This document shows, piece after piece, positions 1 to 5,178 of a stretch of 5,178 nucleotides of DNA. Under the pieces are notes generated by a model. That model saw only the letters and a program-made list of their open reading frames with translations, did not search any database and was not told the DNA's origin. The DNA lies in contig CALWIE010000174.1 in assembly GCA_944380625.1 (NCBI GenBank), positions 1-5,178 of the forward strand. Direction: 5' to 3'. The DNA is from an uncultured Clostridia bacterium. GTDB taxonomy: Bacteria > Bacillota_A > Clostridia > Oscillospirales > Acutalibacteraceae. The position numbers and the translations under genes are program-made. How positions within the stretch are numbered: the stretch's first letter is position 1; each line of letters begins with the position of its first letter.

Positions 1-544
1 GGGTGTAGGTGTTGTACACGCAGAAGCCCTGGTGCATCTCAAGGGCGATCTTGTTCACGCCGTGGGCTTTGGCAAAGGCCACGAAATCCTTCCAGTAGGG
101 GATGAGGATCTCGTTCCACTGCCACTCCACCACTTCGCAGAACTCGTTGGGCCAAGCGCAGACCACCCAGTTGGGGTTCTTGCTCTCGGGGCAGTCGCCG
201 GGGCAGCCGGAGAAGCAGTTGATCTGATGGATGCCCAGCTTTTCCGCCATGAGGACGGCGTTGTGCATGTCGTCGTCAAACTGCTTGGCGATCTCCTTGT
301 TGGGATGGACCGGGTTGCCATGGCAGCTCAGGGCGCTGATCTCCAGGCCGGACTCTTCGATGGTCTTCACAAACTCCTGGAACTTGGCCTCGTCGTGGAG
401 GAGCACGCCGGGATCGCAGTGGTCTTTGCCGGGATACCCGCCGCAACCGATCTCCACCATCTGGGCGCCCAGGGACTTAAAATAGGCCAGCGCCTCCTTC
501 AGGGGAGTTTCGCCGATAACATTGGTGAGCACACCTAATTTCGT
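1..544 (-). CDS. Sugar phosphate isomerase/epimerase family protein (AP endonuclease 2-like TIM barrel), 3' end beyond window
   Basis: About 181 codons are present and the gene runs off the left edge. The protein (numbered from the ACG at 542-544 as residue 1) begins KLGVLTNVIGETPLKEAL, then has VEIGCGGYPGKDHCDP (30-45), SALSCHGNPVHPNKEI (70-85) and KIALEMHQGFCVYN (165-178). These are typical of xylose-isomerase-like TIM-barrel sugar epimerases/isomerases. In that family Glu and His residues at strand ends, here probably H75, E169 and H171, bind a divalent metal. Such enzymes are cytoplasmic and interconvert keto-sugars or inositol-type intermediates; the substrate cannot be read from the sequence. 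The start is unusual: relatives begin MKLG, but the codon at that place is ACG, 10 bases after a good AAAGGAG. Alternatives are ATT (548-550), GTG (530-532), which cuts into the first beta strand, and an in-frame ATG (596-598), which lacks an SD and overlaps the -10 box. The family call is firm; the start is uncertain. Confidence 0.85.
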
Positions 545-554
545 TGGAATATCA

Positions 555-561
555 CTCCTTT
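555..561 (-). promoter_or_regulatory. Ribosome binding site that places the epimerase start at ACG
   Basis: AAAGGAG on the minus strand, with a 10-base spacer to the ACG at 542-544. It is the only clear Shine-Dalgarno sequence ahead of the epimerase frame. It lies downstream of the in-frame ATG at 596-598 and too far (22 bases) from the GTG at 530-532, so it argues for initiation at ACG, or less likely at the ATT at 548-550 (4-base spacer). Confidence 0.7.
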
Positions 562-571
562 GTGAGCTTGA

Positions 572-586
572 GGGGATCTGCTCCCC
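572..586 (-). other. Small hairpin in the epimerase leader
   Basis: Inverted repeat GGGGA-GCAGA-TCCCC (5-bp stem, 5-base loop) just after the expected transcription start and upstream of the ribosome binding site. No U tract follows, so it is not a terminator. It could protect the 5' end or act as a short operator. The short stem makes chance possible. Confidence 0.35.
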
Positions 587-596
587 ACTTGCTTTC

Positions 597-625
597 ATTA
601 TAGAGACTTTGCCGGAAAATTGCAA
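597..625 (-). promoter_or_regulatory. Sigma-A-type promoter for the epimerase gene
   Basis: On the minus strand, a -35 TTGCAA (620-625) and a perfect -10 TATAAT (597-602) are separated by exactly 17 bases. Transcription should begin near 590, giving a leader of about 45 bases before the ACG start. The promoter lies only about 40 bases past the cimA stop codon, so the epimerase is independently transcribed even though it has the same orientation. No convincing terminator was seen between cimA and this promoter, so readthrough is possible. Confidence 0.8.
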
Positions 626-664
626 TCCCCCACAGGAAAATTTATCAAAATACCACCGGGATTT

Positions 665-2245
665 TTACTCTACCTCTCCCCTGCCCCCGGTTTTTAGGAG
701 CAGGTATTCCATGGAGTCCTCCAGGGCTTTCCAGCTGGCGGCCACCACGTCTTCGGAGACCCCCACCGTGGTGAAGGTGCGCTCCCCGTCGGTGGAGGTG
801 ATCAGCACCCGCACCCCGGCGGCGGTGGCGCTTTTGCTGTCCAGCACCCGCACTTTGTAGTCGGTGAGCTTGACTTGGGACAGGGCGGGGTAAAAGACCT
901 CCAGGGCCTTGCGCAGGGCCTGGTCCAGGGCGTTGACGGGGCCGTTGCCCTCGGCGGCCATGAGCTGGATCTCCCCTCCCACCCGGACCTTTACCGTGGC
1001 GCTGGCGCCCCGGTCCCGTCCGTCGCTGTAGTCGGTGTAGATGTGGTAGTACAAAAGCTGGAAAAAGGCCGGGAAGGGCCGCAGCCGCTTGCGCACCAGC
1101 AGCTCGAAGGAAGCGTCCGCCCCCTCGAACTGGTAGCCCTTGGACTCCAGCTCCTTGAGCTCTTGGAGCAGGGCCCGGGCCTCTTGGGAATCCACCCCCA
1201 CCCGGGGGAAGATCCGCTTCACCTTTTCCAAAACCACCGCCCAGCCGGACATCTCCGAGGCGGGAAAGCGCCGGGCGTTGCCCACCAGGCAGGGGTCCAC
1301 GTGTTCAAAAGAGCGGGGGGCCTTGAGCACCGCGGCGGCGTGCATGCCCGCCTTGTGGGCAAAGGCGTTCTCTCCCACATAGGGCATTCCTGCGGGCAGG
1401 TCCATGTTGGCGATGGCCGCCAGCTCCCGGGCCCGGTGGGTCAGGTGCATGAGCTCCTCCTGGGGAATGCAGGGGATCCCCAGCTTCAGCTGGAGGTCCG
1501 GGATGATGGCGGAGAGGTTCGCGTTGCCGCAGCGTTCCCCAAAGCCCAAAAGGGTGCCCTGGACCTGGACGGCCCCGGCCCTCACCCCCAGGATAGAGTT
1601 GGCTGTGGCCATGCCGCAGTCCTCGTGGAAATGGACCGCCACAGGGACCTGCAGCCCCTTTACCACCTGGCGGACGATGGACTCGGCCTCTGTGGGGAAG
1701 GTGCCCCCGTTTGTGTCGCAGAGGCAGACCATATCCGCCCCGCCCCGGACCGCGGCCTTCAGGGCCTCCCAGGCGTAGGCCCGGTCCTCCTTCCAACCGT
1801 CGAAAAAGTGCTCGGCGTCGAAAAGCACCTCCCGGCCGTGGGCCTTGAGATACCGGCAGCTCTCCTCGATCATCCGCAGGTTCTCCTCGTAGGAGGTCTG
1901 GAGCACGTGGTCCACGTGGAATTTGGAGCACTTTCCAAACAGGGAGCAGCAGCCGGTCCCCGCCGCCAGCAGGGCTGCCAGGTTCCCGTCCTCCTGGGGA
2001 AGGGTGTCCTTGCGCCGGGTGCTCCCAAAGGAGACGAGCTTGGCCCGCTTTAAAGGCAGGCTGGCCGCCCGTTGGAAAAACTCCTCGTCCTTGGGGTTGG
2101 AACCGGGGTTTCCGGCCTCCACGTATTGGACGCCCACCTGGTCCAGCAGGCGCACCGCCTGGAGCTTGTCCTCCAGGGAGAAAGAGACCCCTGTCCCCTG
2201 GGCGCCGTCCCGGAGGGTGGAGTCTAGAATCGATACAGGGTTCAT
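665..2245 (-). CDS. cimA: Citramalate synthase (CimA, 2-isopropylmalate synthase/homocitrate synthase family)
   Basis: 526 residues, a usual length for this family. It condenses pyruvate with acetyl-CoA to (R)-citramalate (EC 2.3.3.21), the first step of the threonine-independent route to isoleucine, in the cytoplasm. The N-terminal HMGL-like TIM barrel (about 3-270) opens with LDSTLRDGAQGTGVSFS (7-23), where R12/D13 are the catalytic/metal site. It continues with GNPGSNPKD (45-53), DAEHFFDGWK (143-152), the HxH metal ligands H205 and H207, and GERCGNANL (236-244) with metal-ligand N241. FAHKAGMH (295-302) and a C-terminal LeuA-type dimer/allosteric domain (about 390-515) follow, suggesting isoleucine feedback control. 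The GTGVSFS and DAEHFFDG signatures separate it from true LeuA. The start at 2243-2245 is chosen for the 6-base spacing to GAGGG; an ATG two codons earlier (2249-2251) overlaps the upstream TGA. Residue 208 is Glu where Asn is common (HFHED versus HxHND). Confidence 0.93.
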   Translation of the reverse strand: MNPVSILDSTLRDGAQGTGVSFSLEDKLQAVRLLDQVGVQYVEAGNPGSNPKDEEFFQRAASLPLKRAKLVSFGSTRRKDTLPQEDGNLAALLAAGTGCCSLFGKCSKFHVDHVLQTSYEENLRMIEESCRYLKAHGREVLFDAEHFFDGWKEDRAYAWEALKAAVRGGADMVCLCDTNGGTFPTEAESIVRQVVKGLQVPVAVHFHEDCGMATANSILGVRAGAVQVQGTLLGFGERCGNANLSAIIPDLQLKLGIPCIPQEELMHLTHRARELAAIANMDLPAGMPYVGENAFAHKAGMHAAAVLKAPRSFEHVDPCLVGNARRFPASEMSGWAVVLEKVKRIFPRVGVDSQEARALLQELKELESKGYQFEGADASFELLVRKRLRPFPAFFQLLYYHIYTDYSDGRDRGASATVKVRVGGEIQLMAAEGNGPVNALDQALRKALEVFYPALSQVKLTDYKVRVLDSKSATAAGVRVLITSTDGERTFTTVGVSEDVVAASWKALEDSMEYLLLKTGGRGEVE

Positions 2246-2247
2246 GG

Positions 2248-3003
2248 TCATCCCTCTTCCGCCGGGGTCTCTCCCGCTGTGGGGTCGTTGTTCTTCAGCC
2301 GCTCCAACAGGGCCGCGCACCCCTCATAGTAGGGCATTTCCCGGTCGCTCAGGGGGATGCGGCTCTCCGAGGAGCGGAAGGAGACCCAGAGCTGGCTGAA
2401 CAGGTTCTGAAGCATCTCGCCGGTGTAGCTCCCGTCCGAGGTGGGCCGGGGCTCGTACTGGGCCAGGCCCGGATAGCTCTCCCAGGGCTGGCGGGCGTTT
2501 TCAAAGTCTGTGGCCCCCTCCCCCATGGGAGTGCCGTCGTTGTAGAGGAGCAGGCCCTCCAAGACCTCCTGGGCCTCTTGGAAGCCGGCTTCCTCGTAGA
2601 GGAAGATCTGGGCCTCGTTGGAGGCGCAGTCCGCTTTCAGGCGCAGCATAGCGTTCTCCCGACGCTGGGTGTCCATGCTGGAGGGGAAGTTGTAGGCGGC
2701 CACGGTGACCAGGGTCTGGCCGTCCCCGTTACGGTCGTCGGCGTACCGGGCCAAGAGTTCTTCCAGCTGGTCCACCCCTTCGGAAGGCATGGTGTAGGAG
2801 GTGATGAGCACCACTTTGTAGTCGGGCACCGCCCGGGTCAGCAGGGGGAAAAGAAGGCTGCACAGGACGATCACCGCCACTGCCGCCAGCAGGATGTGGA
2901 TGCGGTAACGCCCCCACCAGTCCCGCCACTTTGTCCCCTTCCGGCGGGCGCCGATCTGTTCTAAGGTCTCCCCCGCGCCCCGGGGGTACATCTCGTTTGC
3001 CAT
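2248..3003 (-). CDS. Single-pass membrane protein of unknown function, cotranscribed with cimA
   Basis: 251 residues; I do not recognise a named family. The N-terminus is polar and strongly basic (RRKGTKWRDWWGRYR, 20-34). One hydrophobic helix follows (about 35-57, HILLAAVAVIVLCSLLFPLL). By the positive-inside rule the remaining 190 or so residues should face outside. The outer part starts DYKVVLITSYTMPSEGVDQLEELL (alpha/beta pattern, 61-84), then DDRNGDGQ (89-96), which resembles the start of a calcium-binding DxNxDG loop but lacks the usual Glu at position 12. An acidic, low-complexity tail ends ETPAEEG. The start at 3001-3003 has GGAAGGAA with an 8-base spacer from its AAGGA core; an upstream extension of the frame would enter the divergent lysR gene. 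It is the first gene of a probable two-gene operon with cimA, whose start codon region overlaps its stop. Membership in an anchored sensor or envelope family is possible but unproven. Confidence 0.75.
   Translation of the reverse strand: MANEMYPRGAGETLEQIGARRKGTKWRDWWGRYRIHILLAAVAVIVLCSLLFPLLTRAVPDYKVVLITSYTMPSEGVDQLEELLARYADDRNGDGQTLVTVAAYNFPSSMDTQRRENAMLRLKADCASNEAQIFLYEEAGFQEAQEVLEGLLLYNDGTPMGEGATDFENARQPWESYPGLAQYEPRPTSDGSYTGEMLQNLFSQLWVSFRSSESRIPLSDREMPYYEGCAALLERLKNNDPTAGETPAEEG
2252..2260 (-). promoter_or_regulatory. cimA ribosome binding site inside the end of the upstream gene
   Basis: GGAAGAGGG on the minus strand encodes the last residues (EEG) of the membrane-protein gene and doubles as the Shine-Dalgarno site for cimA. 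Its GAGGG end is 6 bases before the ATG at 2243-2245 and directly abuts the ATG at 2249-2251, favouring the former. The upstream TGA (2248-2250) lies between SD and start, an arrangement typical of translational coupling. Confidence 0.65.
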
Positions 3004-3030
3004 GGCACTGTTCCTTCCGTCTCCGGTATT

Positions 3031-3050
3031 TTCCCCGCTGCCTGGGGGAA
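3031..3050. other. Hairpin in the leader of the membrane-protein/cimA transcript
   Basis: TTCCCC (3031-3036) and GGGGAA (3045-3050) form a perfect 6-bp stem with an 8-base loop, immediately downstream of the expected minus-strand transcription start near 3052. No U tract follows on either strand, so it is not a terminator. It may be a 5' stabilising structure or a protein-binding dyad. Confidence 0.4.
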
Positions 3051-3058
3051 TTGGGAAT

Positions 3059-3087
3059 ATTTTAGCATACCCGCCCTGCCATTGCAA
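3059..3087 (-). promoter_or_regulatory. Promoter for the membrane-protein/cimA operon
   Basis: Minus-strand -35 TTGCAA (3082-3087), 17-base spacer, -10 TAAAAT (3059-3064) preceded by TGC, i.e. an extended -10 (TGnTAAAAT). Transcription should begin near 3052, leaving about 50 bases of leader before the ATG at 3001-3003. It lies back to back with the lysR promoter, its -35 box 19 bases away, so a regulator bound between them could affect both. Confidence 0.7.
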
Positions 3088-3106
3088 GCCCGCGCCCCCT
3101 CTCGCG

Positions 3107-3135
3107 TTGCCCTTCCCGGTGGGTTGTGTTACAAT
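3107..3135 (+). promoter_or_regulatory. Promoter for the LysR-type regulator gene
   Basis: -35 TTGCCC (3107-3112), 17-base spacer, -10 TACAAT (3130-3135). Expected start is near 3142, about 40 bases before the ATG. A short dyad TTGT-GTT-ACAA (3124-3134) overlaps the -10 box, a plausible place for autorepression, which is common among LysR-type regulators. The dyad is short and could be chance. Confidence 0.65.
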
Positions 3136-3143
3136 AAGAGAAA

Positions 3144-3162
3144 GGCGGGAAAAGCTCCCGCC
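3144..3162 (+). other. Perfect 7-bp hairpin at the 5' end of the lysR transcript
   Basis: GGCGGGA (3144-3150), loop AAAGC, TCCCGCC (3156-3162). It begins within a few bases of the predicted transcription start and ends 6 bases before the Shine-Dalgarno GAGGAGGG (3169-3176). No U tract follows, so termination is unlikely. A 5'-terminal stem that protects mRNA, or a binding dyad, fits better. Confidence 0.55.
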
Positions 3163-3181
3163 GGCAGCGAGGAGGGATCCC

Positions 3182-4075
3182 ATGGAAATCCGTGTGCTGA
3201 AATACTTTTTAATGGCCGCCCGGGAAGGGAACATCACCCGGGCCGCCAGCCTGCTCCACGTGACCCAGCCCACCCTCTCCCGGCAGCTGATGCAGCTGGA
3301 GGAAGAGCTGGGGGTGACCCTGTTCCACCGGGGCAGGCACCACATCACCCTGACAGAGGAGGGGATGCTCCTGCGCCGCCGGGCGGAGGAGATCGTCCTG
3401 CTCTCGGAGAAGACAAAGGAGGACCTGCGCCGCCAGGACGGGGTCCTGGGCGGGACCGTGTTCGTGGGGGCGGGAGAGCTGCAGAGCTCCCAGCTGCTGG
3501 CCCGGCTGATGGCGGAGTTCCGCCGGCTGCACCCCTTGGTGCAGTTTGAGCTCTACAGCGGCAACGCGGACAACATCAAGGAGCGGATCGAGCAGGGGAT
3601 CCTGGACGTGGGCCTGGTGCCGGAGCCGGTGGAGCTCTCAAAGTACGAGTCGGTCCGCCTGCCGGTGAGGGACCGGTGGTGCGCCCTGGTCCCGGAGAGC
3701 TCCCCCCTGGCCCAACTGCCCCAGATCACCCCGGAGGACCTGCTGGGGGTGCCCCTGGTGCTCCCCCAGCGGGAGATCCTCCAGAGCATGCTGGCCCAGT
3801 GGTTCGGCCCTGTGTGGGATAAGCTGGACGTGGCCGCCAGCGGGAACCTCCCCTACAACATGGCCATGCTGGTACGTGAGCTGGGCGGCTGCCTGCTCAC
3901 CCTGGAAAAGCTGGAATACCGGTTTGAGGGGCTGCGGTTTGTGCCCATCTCCCCCGGCCTGGAGACAGGCACGGTGCTGGCCTGGAAGCGCTCCCCCGCC
4001 TTTCCGCCGGCGGCCGGAGCCTTTCTGAAGTTCTCTAAAGAATACATTGAAAGCATGGAAGAAGATATAAAATAA
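3182..4075 (+). CDS. LysR-type transcriptional regulator
   Basis: 297 residues, the normal size for the family. The N-terminal winged helix-turn-helix occupies about 1-60: MEIRVLKYFLMAAREGNITR, then the recognition region AASLLHVTQPTLSRQLMQLE (21-40) and the wing LGVTLFHRGRHHITLTEEG (43-61). A linker helix spans about 62-90. The C-terminal periplasmic-binding-protein-like effector domain (about 91-290) includes GNADNIKERIEQGILDVGLV (127-146), a standard LysR pattern. The effector is unknown. The start is fixed by GAGGAGGG five bases upstream and by the family's usual N-terminus. The frame stays open back to an ATG at 3002, but that extension would cross the promoter region. The gene is divergent from the membrane-protein/cimA operon and upstream of a MerR-like/aldo-keto reductase pair; LysR proteins often act on a divergent neighbour and on themselves. 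Which one it controls here is inference. Confidence 0.93.
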   Translation: MEIRVLKYFLMAAREGNITRAASLLHVTQPTLSRQLMQLEEELGVTLFHRGRHHITLTEEGMLLRRRAEEIVLLSEKTKEDLRRQDGVLGGTVFVGAGELQSSQLLARLMAEFRRLHPLVQFELYSGNADNIKERIEQGILDVGLVPEPVELSKYESVRLPVRDRWCALVPESSPLAQLPQITPEDLLGVPLVLPQREILQSMLAQWFGPVWDKLDVAASGNLPYNMAMLVRELGGCLLTLEKLEYRFEGLRFVPISPGLETGTVLAWKRSPAFPPAAGAFLKFSKEYIESMEEDIK

Positions 4076-4079
4076 GCAT

Positions 4080-4109
4080 TAGACATACGCCCCTTTTCTG
4101 GTTTACAAT
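4080..4109 (+). promoter_or_regulatory. Promoter for the MerR-like gene and aldo/keto reductase
   Basis: -35 TAGACA (4080-4085) and -10 TACAAT (4104-4109), each one base from consensus, with an 18-base spacer, one longer than ideal. Promoters activated by MerR-family proteins typically have stretched 19-20 base spacers, so mild elongation next to a MerR-like gene is suggestive only. Expected start is near 4116, inside the GGGA-GTA-TCCC dyad (4110-4120), which could be an operator. Confidence 0.6.
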
Positions 4110-4155
4110 GGGAGTATCCCAAAAGGAATTCCCTGGGAGAAAGGGGGCTTTTCTT
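4089..4155 (+). terminator. Intrinsic-terminator-like inverted repeat after lysR, overlapping the next promoter and RBS
   Basis: GCCCCTTTTCT (4089-4099) pairs over 11 positions with AGAAAGGGGGC (4138-4148), with one G-U wobble, and TTTTCTT (4149-4155) follows at once. This is the form of a rho-independent terminator, but with a long 38-base loop. It begins 14 bases after the lysR stop. The right arm contains the Shine-Dalgarno of the next gene and the loop contains its -10 box, so a transcript coming from lysR would terminate or hide that RBS. A transcript started at the internal promoter lacks the left arm. The long loop lowers confidence. Confidence 0.45.
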
Positions 4156-4524
4156 ATGGACGCCCAAGAGGCAAGCCGCAGGTTCCTGGTGCCGGTGGAA
4201 CTGATCTTAGATTACGAAAGCTGGCGCTGGGGCGGCCAGGCCGGGAAAGACCACCTCTGGACGGGGGAGGACATTGCCCGCCTGGGGCTAGCGGTGACCC
4301 TGCGGCAGGCTGGGGCCGCCCGGGAGGAAGTGGAGGAGTACCTGGCGCTGGGGGAAAAGGAGCCCCGGCGGCGGCTAATGCTGCTGGACCGGCACAGGGC
4401 CCGGCTGCTGGAGGAGATCCACCGGCGGGAGAAACTTTTGGAACAGCTGGACGGCCTGCGCTGCCAGGCGCGGCGGGAGGCGGAGGAGCTTTCCGCCGGC
4501 AGGCGCGGCCAGGGAAAACCGTGA
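4156..4524 (+). CDS. Small MerR-like transcriptional regulator
   Basis: 122 residues. The N-terminal part (about 1-65) resembles the winged helix-turn-helix of MerR-family proteins: MDAQEASRRFLVPVELILDYESW (1-23) matches the helix-turn-helix plus the position of the usual 'YE' after it. LWTGEDIARLGLAVTLRQAG (34-53) then matches the wing and the helices with the 'DI..L' pattern. A charged, heptad-like helix (about 66-112, rich in E, R and L) fits the dimerising antiparallel coiled coil. There is no cysteine-rich metal site or separate effector domain, so the signal is unknown. The start at 4156 has AAGGGGG with an 8-base spacer; an earlier in-frame ATG at 4108 falls inside the promoter -10. 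The gene lies 22 bases before an aldo/keto reductase and is probably cotranscribed with it. A likely role is control of its own promoter and the reductase. The sequence is divergent from classical MerR, so the family call is good but not certain. Confidence 0.78.
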   Translation: MDAQEASRRFLVPVELILDYESWRWGGQAGKDHLWTGEDIARLGLAVTLRQAGAAREEVEEYLALGEKEPRRRLMLLDRHRARLLEEIHRREKLLEQLDGLRCQARREAEELSAGRRGQGKP

Positions 4525-4546
4525 CGGAAAGAGAGGAGCGCACAGT

Positions 4547-5178
4547 ATGGAATACACGAAACTGGGAAATTCGGACCTGACGGTGTCCCGCATCTGCATG
4601 GGGTGCATGGGCTTTGGAAACGCCGCCACGGGCCAGCACAGCTGGACCATCGACGAGGAGCGGTCCCGGGAGGTGATCCGCCGGGGGCTGGAGCTGGGGG
4701 TCAACTTCTTCGACACGGCCATCGGCTACCAGAACGGCACCAGCGAGGAGTACCTGGGCCGGGCCCTGAAGGACTTTGCCCGCCGGGAGGATGTGGTGGT
4801 GGCCACTAAGTTCCCCGGGCGCTCCCCGGAGGAGATCGAGGCCGGGGTCACCGGCCAGCAGCACATCTCAAACCTGCTGGACAAGAGCCTCCAGCACCTG
4901 GGTATGGACTACGTGGACCTGTACATCTATCACATGTGGGACTACGCCACCCCCCTGTATGAGATTCTGGAGGGGCTCTCCCAGGCAGTGAAGGCCGGCA
5001 AGGCCCGGTATGTGGGGATCTCCAACTGCTTTGCCTACCAGCTGGCCAAGGCCAACGCCCTGGCGGAAAAGGAGGGCTTTCCCAAGTTTGTGTCCATCCA
5101 GGGGCACTACAACCTGATCTTCCGGGAGGAGGAGCGGGAGATGGCCAAGCTCTGCCGGGAGGACAACATCGCCATGAC
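4547..5178 (+). CDS. Aldo/keto reductase, YajO-like, 3' end beyond window
   Basis: 210 complete codons are visible; the frame is open to the right edge, where the usual length of about 320-330 residues would not yet be reached. The family reduces aldehydes and ketones with NADPH in a cytoplasmic TIM barrel. All four catalytic residues are present: D56 in NFFDTA, Y61 in GYQNGTSEE, K88 in VVVATKF and H129 in YIYHMWD. MEYTKLGNSDLTVSRICMGC (1-20), DFARREDVVVATK (76-88), KAGKARYVGISN (149-160) and HYNLIFREEEREM (187-199) closely resemble E. coli YajO as I remember it. The natural substrate cannot be told from the sequence. The start at 4547 follows AGAGGAG with an 8-base spacer and lies 22 bases after the MerR-like stop, with no promoter between, so the two share a transcript. 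A lysR or merR neighbour is a frequent arrangement for inducible reductases of this group. Confidence 0.95.
   Translation, partial: MEYTKLGNSDLTVSRICMGCMGFGNAATGQHSWTIDEERSREVIRRGLELGVNFFDTAIGYQNGTSEEYLGRALKDFARREDVVVATKFPGRSPEEIEAGVTGQQHISNLLDKSLQHLGMDYVDLYIYHMWDYATPLYEILEGLSQAVKAGKARYVGISNCFAYQLAKANALAEKEGFPKFVSIQGHYNLIFREEEREMAKLCREDNIAM

Noticed and set aside
32..538. A 168-codon plus-strand frame opposite the epimerase gene
   Set aside because: The minus-strand translation matches an epimerase/isomerase family throughout; the plus-strand product has no family features.
545..664. Possible cimA terminator (AATCCC ... GGGATT)
   Set aside because: The arms are only 6 bp, the loop is about 28 bases, and no proper U tract follows. 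I could not support a terminator in this 120-base gap beyond the promoter and leader elements listed.
875..2053. A 392-codon open frame on the plus strand opposite cimA
   Set aside because: It is a shadow of cimA created by G/C-rich third codon positions. The protein has no recognisable motif and no convincing ribosome binding site, while the opposite strand has a full set of CimA signatures.
3004..3058. T-box, leucine/isoleucine leader peptide or riboswitch ahead of the cimA operon
   Set aside because: The leader is only about 50 bases with one 6-bp hairpin; there is no T-box sequence, no run of branched-chain amino-acid codons and no terminator.
597..3087. Shared TTGCAAT at the -35 of both minus-strand promoters as a common regulator site
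   Set aside because: TTGCAA is close to the ordinary -35 consensus, and the flanks do not match between the two sites, so chance is the simpler explanation.
3002..3181. A 60-residue N-terminal extension of the LysR protein from the ATG at 3002
   Set aside because: It would start inside the divergent gene's start codon (CCATGG) and cross both promoters. It has no Shine-Dalgarno site, and LysR proteins normally begin at the MEIRVLKYF position, which has GAGGAGGG.
3004..3348. Upstream extension of the membrane-protein frame to 3348
   Set aside because: It would overlap the lysR coding region and the intergenic promoters; the ATG at 3001-3003 has a good SD and gives a sensible basic N-terminus before the membrane helix.

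Overview
The window is a GC-rich, gene-dense bacterial chromosome segment. Shine-Dalgarno sites are strong, sigma-A-type promoters are recognisable, and the genes read like those of a high-GC Clostridia (Oscillospiraceae / Flavonifractor-like) genome. This assignment is inferred from protein style and base composition, not from a marker gene. No mobile element, CRISPR array, rRNA or tRNA is visible, and the content is mostly metabolic and regulatory.

Left half (minus strand, 1-3003): three genes read leftwards. A small single-pass membrane protein of unknown function (2248-3003) is followed almost without a gap by citramalate synthase CimA (665-2245), the entry enzyme of the pyruvate route to isoleucine. 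The stop of the first gene overlaps an ATG of the second, so the two are probably one translationally coupled operon, expressed from a promoter at about 3059-3087. After a 120-base gap with its own very good promoter (597-625) comes a sugar phosphate isomerase/epimerase-like TIM-barrel gene that runs off the left edge. By homology its start lies at an ACG codon rather than an ATG.

Right half (plus strand, 3182-5178): a LysR-type regulator (3182-4075) is divergent from the membrane-protein/cimA operon. The two promoters lie back to back in a 178-base gap. Downstream are a small MerR-like regulator (4156-4524) and, 22 bases later, a YajO-like aldo/keto reductase (4547 to the right edge, truncated). 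The last two look like one transcription unit. The 80-base gap between lysR and the MerR-like gene is compact: an intrinsic-terminator-like inverted repeat encloses the -10 box of the next promoter, and its right arm is the next ribosome binding site.

How the genes fit together: LysR may control itself and/or the divergent operon, and the MerR-like protein probably controls its own promoter and the reductase. No completely new system is evident. The points most worth a second look are the ACG start, the overlapping terminator/promoter/RBS at 4080-4155, and the uncharacterised membrane protein coupled to cimA.
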